A stretch of 13,613 bases of DNA. Source: Acidimicrobiia bacterium. Its GTDB lineage: Bacteria; Actinomycetota; Acidimicrobiia; Acidimicrobiales; JACDCH01. Each line of letters opens with the position of its first letter. Position 1 is the stretch's first letter. A program made the position numbers and the translations under genes. A model generated the notes under the pieces. The model made no database searches and was not told the DNA's origin. It worked only from the letters and a program-made list of their open reading frames with translations. The stretch spans positions 1 through 13,613 of the forward strand of contig JACDCH010000352.1 in NCBI GenBank assembly GCA_013694495.1, read 5' to 3'. This document shows, piece by piece, positions 1 to 5,200 of this stretch.

Positions 1-181
1 CGCCGCCCGCGGGGGCGGCACCGTTGGTGCTGGTCGGGCGGGGGCGGCTGCGGCCGCCGCGAGCGCCGCGTCGGCGGCGGTTCGCGCTGGCGGCATCGCC
101 CTCAGCGGGCGGCGAACCCTCGGACGGGGTCTCGTTCGGCCGGGGGGCAGCTGCGCCCTCGGCCGGGGTGTCGTCGGACAT
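1..181 (-). CDS. Ribonuclease E/G, N-terminal fragment (runs off the left edge)
   Basis: This is an open frame starting with ATG at 181 and continuing past base 1, so only about 60 residues are visible. They are low-complexity: an acidic, Ala/Pro/Glu-rich start followed by an Arg/Gly-rich patch (RRRRGARGGR) and then a Pro/Ala/Gly stretch. No catalytic or S1 domain is in view. Actinobacterial RNase E/G proteins often begin with such a disordered, Arg-rich extension, and the gene after the TIGR03960/TIGR03936 pair is commonly rne/rng. The call therefore rests on synteny plus composition. A Shine-Dalgarno-like GAAAGG lies about 7 bases before the ATG. Only 12 bases separate it from the upstream gene, so it is probably co-transcribed. 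The expected role is mRNA decay and rRNA maturation. Another disordered protein cannot be excluded. Confidence 0.6.
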   Translation of the reverse strand, partial: MSDDTPAEGAAAPRPNETPSEGSPPAEGDAASANRRRRGARGGRSRPRPTSTNGAAPAGG

Positions 182-193
182 CGATGGGACCTT

Positions 194-1021
194 TCACGAA
201 GCGCGCGCTTCCGGTACGGGGGGCGCGCTGTGCTGCGCCAGCGACCAGCCGGCCACCTCAGGGGGGCTCGGCAGCGGTTCGATGCGCTCGTCGCCGGCGC
301 GGATGAATTGGTGGATCCGGCACACCCGACCGTCCCGCCAGCCCGGTCGGCCGGCCACGAGGGCGGCGATCAGGTCGGCGGCGCGCAGCGCGCGAGGTTG
401 GTTGGCGAGCTCCGCATGGAGCTCGGTGCCAGATGGGGTTCGCCCGACCACGGAGAGGTCGAGCAGGGCGCAGCGGAGATCCTCTGTGGTCTCGCGCCCC
501 TTGCGCTCTCGGGTGACGACCAGCTGGTCTTCGCCGAGCAGGTGCTCGACGGCGCCGGCGACCTCCCCTGGGTCGTCAGCGATCACCTCCAGCCGCCAGG
601 TGCACGAGGTCACGGCCTCCTGCAACGACGGCGTGCCGGGCTCGACCACTGCTGCTCCCTGCACCGCGAAGCCCGCGGGCAGGGCAGGATCGAGCCGGGC
701 CTGGATGGCCGCGACATCCACCGACGTCCCCTCGGGAGGACGCAGGTCGACGTCGAGGTACTCGCCGAGCGACTCGTGGCCTGTGGACAGGGCCAGTCCG
801 AAGCTCAGCTTGGGCCGGGGGGCGAACCCCTCGGAGTAGGCGACGGGCATCTCGACCCGCCGCAGGGCCCGCTCCCAGATGCGAGCCGTGTCCCGGTGGC
901 TGGTGAACCGCACCTTCCCCAGCTTGGAGAAGCGAATGCGCAGGCGCATCCGGCCGTCGGTGTCACCGGACACCGGGTGGGCGTCCGGCGGGAGCACCGG
1001 GGTGGCGGGCGGGGGCGGCAT
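194..1021 (-). CDS. Radical-SAM-linked protein, TIGR03936 / DUF2344 type
   Basis: The product has 275 residues. The diagnostic start of the conserved domain, RLRIRFSKLGKVRFTSHRD, lies at residues 26-44 and is followed by WERALRR and SEGFAPRPKLSFGLALS, as in the DUF2344 family. The family has no experimentally established activity known to me; it is named for being fused to, or adjacent to, the TIGR03960 radical SAM protein, which is also the case here. The ATG at 1021 gives 24 extra Pro/Asp-rich residues before the domain. The ATG at 949 (residue 25) matches the usual family start and may be the true one. Neither has a strong ribosome binding site. The gene follows the radical SAM stop by 25 bases and precedes the putative RNase E/G by 12, consistent with one operon. 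Confidence 0.88.
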   Translation of the reverse strand: MPPPPATPVLPPDAHPVSGDTDGRMRLRIRFSKLGKVRFTSHRDTARIWERALRRVEMPVAYSEGFAPRPKLSFGLALSTGHESLGEYLDVDLRPPEGTSVDVAAIQARLDPALPAGFAVQGAAVVEPGTPSLQEAVTSCTWRLEVIADDPGEVAGAVEHLLGEDQLVVTRERKGRETTEDLRCALLDLSVVGRTPSGTELHAELANQPRALRAADLIAALVAGRPGWRDGRVCRIHQFIRAGDERIEPLPSPPEVAGWSLAQHSAPPVPEARAS

Positions 1022-1046
1022 GTCGAGCGGAGCCTACCGCCGGCCG

Positions 1047-2999
1047 TCAACCCCTTCGGGGCAGCAGGGTGACAGGCACGTCACCCCCACGCGCGAGGTC
1101 CTGGCCCGTGCCCTGGCTGCCGCCGGCCGGCGGTGTGGCCGACGCCACGACGTGCTCGATGCCGTAGCCCGTGCAGGCGCCGCAGTCGTAGCAGGGGGTC
1201 CACCGGCAGTCGGGCAGGCCGTGCTCGGCCAGGGCGTCCTGCCAGTCCTGCCACAGGAAGTCGCGGTGGAGGCCGGCCGAGAGGTGGTCCCACGGCAGCG
1301 CCTCGTCTTCGCGGCGGTGGCGGTGCACGTACCAGTCGAGGTCGAGGCCGTGCTCGGCCATCGCCTCCTCCCACAGCTCGAGGCGGAAGTGCTCGCCCCA
1401 CTCCTGGAACACGCCGCCGCGCCGCCACACCGACTCGATGACGGCCCCGACGCGGCGGTCGCCCCGGCTGGCCAGGCCCTCGGCCACGCTCGCCCGGGGG
1501 TCGTGCCACTTCAGGTGCACGCCCTTGTCGCGCTTGAGGGCGTCGCGCAGGAGGCCGACCTTGCGGTGGAGCTCGGGCCTCGTGTCCTGCCCGAACCACT
1601 GGAACGGCGTCTGGGGCTTGGGGACGAAGCCGCCGACCGACACCGTCACCGAGGCGCCGGTGTTGTGCTGCTTGCCGATCTTGGCCACGTTGCGGGCGAG
1701 GGCGGCGATGCCCAGCGTGTCCTCGTCGGTCTCGGTGGGGAGGCCGGTGAGGAAGTACAGCTTCATCCGGCGCCAGCCCTGCGAGTACGCCGACTCGACC
1801 GCGGTGTACAGGTCCTCCTCGGTGATCAGCTTGTTGATCACCTGGCGCAACCGCCACGACCCGGCCTCGGGGGCGAAGGTGAGGCCGGACCGCCTCGCCT
1901 TCTGCAGCTGGGCGGCGATGCCGACGGTGAACGCGTCGACCCGCAGCGAGGGCAGGTTGACCGAGGTGAGCCCGCCCGGGCCGCACAGCTCGTTGCGGCC
2001 GCTGATGTCGCCGACGACCTCCTCGATGCCGGAGAAGTCGGCGGTCGACAGGGACGTCAGCGCCACCTCGTCGTAGCCGGTGCGGCGTAGCCCCTCGGTC
2101 ACCATCGTGCGCACCTGCTCGGCCGGACGCTCCCGCACCGGGCGGGTGATCATGCCGGCCTGACAGAAGCGGCAGCCGCGGGTGCAGCCCCGGAAGACCT
2201 CGACGTTGAGCCGGTCGTGAACCACCTCAGTGAGCGGCACGAGCTGCTGCTTCGGGTACGGCCACGCGCCGAGGTCGGCGATCGTGCGCTTCTCGACCCG
2301 GGCGGGCACGTCGTCGAACCGGGGGACGGTGGCCACGAGGGCGGAGCCGTCGTACTCGCACTCGTACAGCGACGGCACGTACACGCCCTCGATGCCGGCG
2401 AGGTCGCGCAGCACTCGCTGGCGCGACCCCTCGGGCTTGGCCGCCCGCTTCCAGGCGGCCAGGACCTCGGTGATCTCGCTGACGACCTCCTCGCCGTCGC
2501 CCAGCACGGCCGCGTCGACGAAGTCGGCCAGCGGCTCCGGGTTGAAGGCGCAGTGCCCGCCGACGATGACGAGCGCATCGCCGTCCGAGCGTTCGGCGGC
2601 GTGGAGCGGGATGCCGGCGAGGTCGATGCACTCGAGGACGTTCGTGTAGACGAGCTCGGCCGAGAGGTTGAAAGCGAGGACGTCGAAGTCGGCGGCCGGG
2701 CGGTGCGAGTCGACGCTGAACAGCGGCAGCCGCTCGCGCCGGAGGGCGACGGCGAGGTCGGTCCACGGGCAGTAGGCTCGCTCGGCCACGGCGTCGGGAC
2801 GCTCGTTGAGGATCTCGTAGAGGATCTGCAGGCCCTGGTTCGGCAGGCCGACCTCGTACGTGTCGGGGTAGGCGAGCAGCCAGGCGACCTTGTGCGGGGC
2901 GTGCACGGGGACGACCGATCCGTCCTCGCAGCCGATGTAGCGCGCCGGCTTCTGGACAGTCGGCAGGATCGCCTCGAGCTGCGGCCAGATCGTCGTCAC
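1047..2999 (-). CDS. Radical SAM protein, TIGR03960 type (B12-binding-like N-terminal domain)
   Basis: The frame is open back to an ATG at 3071 (674 residues), but conservation appears to start at TIWPQLEAILPTVQKPARYIG. A GTG at 2999 is therefore preferred, giving 650 residues; a -10-like TACCGT lies 7 bases before it. In 674-residue numbering, residues 60-205 form the cobalamin-binding-like domain (YPDTYEVGLPNQGLQILYE, then VGGHCAFNPEP and LGDGEE). The SAM-cleaving [4Fe-4S] site is CTRGCRFC (Cys296, Cys300, Cys303). A second cluster, C622, C627, C630 and C633, lies near the C-terminus and may bind another iron-sulfur centre or metal. The substrate is unknown. In many bacteria this protein is fused to the DUF2344 partner; here the two are separate and 25 bases apart. 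A link to RNA metabolism through the neighbouring rne/rng is suggested by synteny only. Confidence 0.87.
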   Translation of the reverse strand: MTTIWPQLEAILPTVQKPARYIGCEDGSVVPVHAPHKVAWLLAYPDTYEVGLPNQGLQILYEILNERPDAVAERAYCPWTDLAVALRRERLPLFSVDSHRPAADFDVLAFNLSAELVYTNVLECIDLAGIPLHAAERSDGDALVIVGGHCAFNPEPLADFVDAAVLGDGEEVVSEITEVLAAWKRAAKPEGSRQRVLRDLAGIEGVYVPSLYECEYDGSALVATVPRFDDVPARVEKRTIADLGAWPYPKQQLVPLTEVVHDRLNVEVFRGCTRGCRFCQAGMITRPVRERPAEQVRTMVTEGLRRTGYDEVALTSLSTADFSGIEEVVGDISGRNELCGPGGLTSVNLPSLRVDAFTVGIAAQLQKARRSGLTFAPEAGSWRLRQVINKLITEEDLYTAVESAYSQGWRRMKLYFLTGLPTETDEDTLGIAALARNVAKIGKQHNTGASVTVSVGGFVPKPQTPFQWFGQDTRPELHRKVGLLRDALKRDKGVHLKWHDPRASVAEGLASRGDRRVGAVIESVWRRGGVFQEWGEHFRLELWEEAMAEHGLDLDWYVHRHRREDEALPWDHLSAGLHRDFLWQDWQDALAEHGLPDCRWTPCYDCGACTGYGIEHVVASATPPAGGSQGTGQDLARGGDVPVTLLPRRG

Positions 3000-3012
3000 G
3001 ACGTCAACGGTA
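3000..3012 (-). promoter_or_regulatory. Candidate -10 element and leaderless start of the radical SAM gene
   Basis: On the minus strand TACCGT (3012-3007) fits the actinobacterial TAnnnT pattern and is followed by exactly 7 bases and then GTG at 2999, where family alignment places the start. No Shine-Dalgarno sequence is present, so transcription may begin at the GTG itself. No convincing -35 is seen. A promoter is needed here because the upstream neighbour is on the other strand. Confidence 0.35.
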
Positions 3013-3092
3013 GGTGGCGACGGGACGGGCGGCCCCTTCGGATCCGCCCGAAGGACTGCCCGAACGGCCATGGCGAGCGCCGCCGCGAATGC

Positions 3093-3128
3093 CTACGTTC
3101 CGTAGCGTCACTCAACCCACACGGAGGG
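3093..3128 (+). promoter_or_regulatory. Candidate promoter and ribosome binding site of the plus-strand gene
   Basis: TACGTT at 3094-3099 fits an actinobacterial -10 element; a weak TGGCGA lies 17 bases upstream. The -10 is part of a short dyad, CTACG-TTC-CGTAG (3093-3105), which could be an operator. A strong GGAGGG ribosome binding site (3123-3128) lies 6 bases before ATG 3135. This argues that 3135, not 3202, is the original start of the gene. Confidence 0.4.
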
Positions 3129-3134
3129 CCAGCG

Positions 3135-3790
3135 ATGGGCAAGGTCGTTTTCAGCGGACACGGGGGCTTCGAGCCCTCGACGGTCCCGCCGACGGTGCGC
3201 AATGCCGGCGGGCACCACGATCTACTTCTACTCCGAGAACGGCAAGGCGCTCCTCGACTCCTTCGGCGGCGAGCTGGAGTCGATGTCGGCGATGTTCGAC
3301 CAGGCCAGCCCCAGCCAGACGGTGGGCCCCGGCGAACCCTGCCCGAACTACACGCTGTACCCGCCTGACGACCTCGACATCAAGGACAGCCCCGACGTCG
3401 ACCAGTACACGGTCGGCGGGCCGATCACCCTGGCCGAGCTCGTGACCGACCCCGCCATCATCGGCAACGAGTGCTACTGGGCGGCCTGCCGCGTGGTCGA
3501 CCTCAACGAGGTCGGTGGCGAGCTGATCGGCTGAACGCCGGGCAGACCACCTTCGGCGGCGACGAGGGCGAGGTCGGCGTCGCCATCGACGACCAGTCGG
3601 CGGTCGTGAGCGCGGCCGATGCCTGGCTGACGTGGTTCTGGCCCCAGGACGAGGACGCCCAGCGGGCGGCCTTCGACGACCTGTCGTCGGGCTACAAGCG
3701 CATCTACAGCGACTACAGCCCCGACCTGGCCACCTGGGCCCGCCAGCACGACTACATCGTGCGAGCCGCCCGGCTCGCGACCGCCGGCGC
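3135..3790 (+). pseudogene. Stv-type putative adhesin gene with two compensating frameshifts
   Basis: Read from ATG 3135 (strong GGAGGG upstream) the product begins MGKVVFSGHGGFEPSTVPPT, an SGHGG-type opening seen in Stv-domain putative adhesins. At 3198-3203 the run GTGCGCAATG carries one base too many: dropping one A joins this directly to MPAGTTIYFYSENGKALLDS in the next frame. That frame stops at 3532-3534. Adding one C at about 3531 turns the stop into Gly-Leu and continues as LNAGQTTFGG, back in the original frame, with coding-like GC3 up to about 3790. The tail ends HDYIVRAARLATAGARR, and no in-frame stop follows until 4115, inside antisense rodA, so the 3' end is also lost or altered. 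This may be real decay or uncorrected indel errors. The end coordinate is approximate. Confidence 0.6.
3202..3534 (+). CDS. Stv-like putative adhesin domain, intact central frame of the broken gene
   Basis: This is the longest uninterrupted frame of the locus, 110 residues, and the piece a gene caller would report. It holds a beta-strand-like start (MPAGTTIYFYSENGKALLDS), an acidic middle and a final NECYWAACRVVD. The xWAACR motif and the FYxxxGKxLLD motif are what I recognise from putative adhesins with an Stv domain; the match is from memory and not a search. Family function is poorly known, with a surface or toxin-associated role presumed. No signal peptide or membrane segment is present. 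Its ATG at 3202 has no ribosome binding site, and the real start is probably 3135 in another frame. It is the only plus-strand gene in the window, divergent from the radical SAM gene and convergent with rodA. Confidence 0.55.
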   Translation: MPAGTTIYFYSENGKALLDSFGGELESMSAMFDQASPSQTVGPGEPCPNYTLYPPDDLDIKDSPDVDQYTVGGPITLAELVTDPAIIGNECYWAACRVVDLNEVGGELIG

Positions 3791-3816
3791 CCGCCGCTTC
3801 TCAGCTGAAGCGGCGG
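3791..3816 (+). terminator. 10-bp perfect inverted repeat (possible terminator)
   Basis: CCGCCGCTTC (3791-3800) and GAAGCGGCGG (3807-3816) pair perfectly around the 6-base loop TCAGCT. The hairpin lies just where coding character of the plus-strand gene ends. No T-tract follows, so it is an atypical terminator at best. Its right half also belongs to the 18-base repeat shared with the rodA 3' end. Confidence 0.4.
3799..3816. repeat. 18-bp direct repeat, copy 1 (copy of the rodA 3' end)
   Basis: TCTCAGCTGAAGCGGCGG occurs here and again at 4035-4052, 236 bases apart, in the same orientation. Copy 2 spans the rodA stop codon and its last codons. Confidence 0.75.
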
Positions 3817-3890
3817 AACAACCCGCGCCGCGACCCGCCTGTGGACCGCAACGACCGAGCGGAGCGAGGGCCACGAACTCGCCGGAACGG

Positions 3891-3904
3891 AGCGAAGCGA
3901 GTGA
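3891..3904 (+). repeat. Dispersed motif AGCGAAGCGAGTGA, copy 1
   Basis: The 14-base block is identical to 10451-10464, and both copies are preceded by CGGAACG (with one extra G here). A related GAGCGGAGCGAG lies at 3857-3868. Both copies sit in spacers close to stop codons. Confidence 0.6.
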
Positions 3905-3917
3905 CGGCGAAGAACTC

Positions 3918-3965
3918 AGGACCTGCGGATGGATTGCGGGGCGACGGCTCCTGGCCGCAGGTCCT
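3918..3965. repeat. 11-bp perfect inverted repeat with 26-base loop
   Basis: AGGACCTGCGG (3918-3928) is the exact reverse complement of CCGCAGGTCCT (3955-3965). It may act as a bidirectional terminator or form a structured RNA between the two convergent genes. No T-run is adjacent. Confidence 0.55.
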
Positions 3966-4034
3966 TCCTGTGTCTCCATTCGATTCCGGGTGGCCGCGTC
4001 GAGGGGCTTCGCCCGGGGCTGTCGCAACCCTTCA

Positions 4035-4052
4035 TCTCAGCTGAAGCGGCGG
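4035..4052. repeat. 18-bp direct repeat, copy 2 (rodA 3' end)
   Basis: This is the second copy of the 18-base sequence at 3799-3816. It covers the rodA stop codon (4037-4039) and its last codons (Arg-Arg-Phe-Ser). Confidence 0.75.
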
Positions 4053-5200
4053 GCGTGGACGTTGAGGACGAGGCCCAGGGCAGCGAAGGTGGCGAGCGTC
4101 GATGAGCCCCCGTAGCTCACGAGCGGCAGTGGGATGCCGGTGATGGGCATGATCCCCATCGTCATGCCGACGTTCTCAAAGATCTGGAACAGCAGCATGC
4201 AGAGGACCCCGACGCACACGAGCGTCCCGAAGTCGTCGCGCGCCAGCTGGGCCGTGCGCCACACCCGCCAGATCACGATGGCGAAGAGGGCGAGGAGGGT
4301 CGCGGCCCCGACGAAGCCGAGCTCCTCCCCCACCGCCGTGAAGATGAAGTCCGTGTGCTGCTCGGGCACGTTGTCGAGCCGGGTCTGGCTGCCCTCGAAG
4401 AGCCCGCGGCCGAACGTGCCGCCGGCGCCGATGGCGATCTTGGACTGCTCGAGGTTGTAGGCCTCGTCGCGCTGGCCCTCGCCGCCCTGGTTCAGGAACA
4501 CCGTGAGGCGGTCGCGCTGGTAGTCCTCGAGCATGTCGCTGTTCAGCACGAACCCGGTGAACAGCAGGCCCACGGCCGCGATGGCCACGAGGTGCTTGAC
4601 CTGCACCCCGCCCACGACCAACCCGCCCGCGCCGACGGCCACGAGCACGAGGGCGGTGCCGAGGTCGGGCTGCAACATGATGAGCCCGAGCGGCACGGCG
4701 ACGAGGACGAGCAGGGCGCCGAGCCGGCGGGCGTCGATCTCCTCACGGAAGTGCGACGCCAGCGCGGCCAGGCCAATGATGACGGCGAGTTTCGTGATCT
4801 CCGAGGGCTGCAGCTGGAACGGTCCGAGCTGGAACCAGGCCTGGGTGCCCTTGCGCTCCGACCCCATGGGCGAGACTACGAGGGCGAGGAGCAGGCAGCA
4901 CCCGCCGTACAGCACGGGGGCGAAGTCGCGGAACCGCCGGTAGTCGATGCCCGCCGCCGCCAGCAGCACGCAGAACCCGATGAGCACGAAGAGCGCCTGG
5001 CGCTTGGCGAAGCTCGAGTCGAACGGCTCCACGGGCCCGCGGGTGGCCGAGTACACCATCAGGGTCCCGATGGCGGAGATGGCGCCGATGCAGCCCACGA
5101 GGACGAGGTCGAGGTGGCGCCAGGGCGACGCCGGGTTGGCGCCGAGGCGGCTGGCGGTGTGGCGGGCGAGGCCCGAGCGGGGGGCGGTGATGCCGACCAT
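4037..5200 (-). CDS. rodA: RodA, SEDS-family peptidoglycan glycosyltransferase
   Basis: The product has 387 residues and about ten predicted membrane segments, starting at residues 30-50. RodA polymerises lipid II into glycan strands in the plasma membrane during elongation, working with PBP2. Signature motifs include QPSEITKLA (131-139), QPDLGTA (177-183), EQHTDFIFTAVGEELGF (280-296), where Asp284 corresponds to the essential SEDS aspartate, and GIPLPLVSYGGSS near the C-terminus. The EQHTDFIF and GIPLPLVSYGG forms fit RodA/FtsW; placement directly after mrdA favours RodA over FtsW. The ATG at 5200 overlaps the mrdA stop by one base (TGATG), implying translational coupling. It is the last gene of the mre operon. 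Its final codons are duplicated in the downstream spacer. Confidence 0.96.
   Translation of the reverse strand: MVGITAPRSGLARHTASRLGANPASPWRHLDLVLVGCIGAISAIGTLMVYSATRGPVEPFDSSFAKRQALFVLIGFCVLLAAAGIDYRRFRDFAPVLYGGCCLLLALVVSPMGSERKGTQAWFQLGPFQLQPSEITKLAVIIGLAALASHFREEIDARRLGALLVLVAVPLGLIMLQPDLGTALVLVAVGAGGLVVGGVQVKHLVAIAAVGLLFTGFVLNSDMLEDYQRDRLTVFLNQGGEGQRDEAYNLEQSKIAIGAGGTFGRGLFEGSQTRLDNVPEQHTDFIFTAVGEELGFVGAATLLALFAIVIWRVWRTAQLARDDFGTLVCVGVLCMLLFQIFENVGMTMGIMPITGIPLPLVSYGGSSTLATFAALGLVLNVHARRFS

Larger units (their letters stand above)
3817..4034. other. Non-coding convergent spacer between the plus-strand gene and rodA
   Basis: No credible gene is seen here; the open frames across it have atypical composition. 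It holds GAGCGGAGCGAG (3857-3868), the dispersed motif AGCGAAGCGAGTGA (3891-3904), an 11-bp inverted repeat (3918-3965), and TTCGATTCCG followed by TGGCCGC (3979-3997), a pair also found in the folC-ndk spacer. Its job, if any, is probably transcription termination from both sides. Confidence 0.6.

Noticed and set aside
114..125. HASD instead of HGSD at the Ndk active site (actual codons near 10011-10022)
   Set aside because: The catalytic His and the rest of the site are intact, and a small residue at this position is a tolerated variation; the coordinates given are residue numbers of Ndk.
879..2090. Long plus-strand open frames opposite the radical SAM and DUF2344 genes
   Set aside because: They are antisense to genes with clear family motifs, show the Arg/Gly/Ala-rich composition of shadow frames in high-GC DNA, and have no recognisable motifs.
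3977..3997. tRNA-like T-loop string TTCGATTCC
   Set aside because: The flanking bases do not form a T-stem, and no acceptor, D or anticodon arms can be placed around it; the same is true of its copy at 10402-10411.
4002..4024. GGGC-GAA-GCCC hairpin just past rodA as a terminator
   Set aside because: The stem is only 4 bp with a 3-base loop and no T-tract, which is expected by chance in sequence of this composition.
3535..4115. Independent plus-strand gene running to 4115
   Set aside because: No usable start codon precedes the coding-like part, which is better explained as the frameshifted tail of the upstream gene; beyond about 3790 coding character disappears and the frame runs into antisense rodA.
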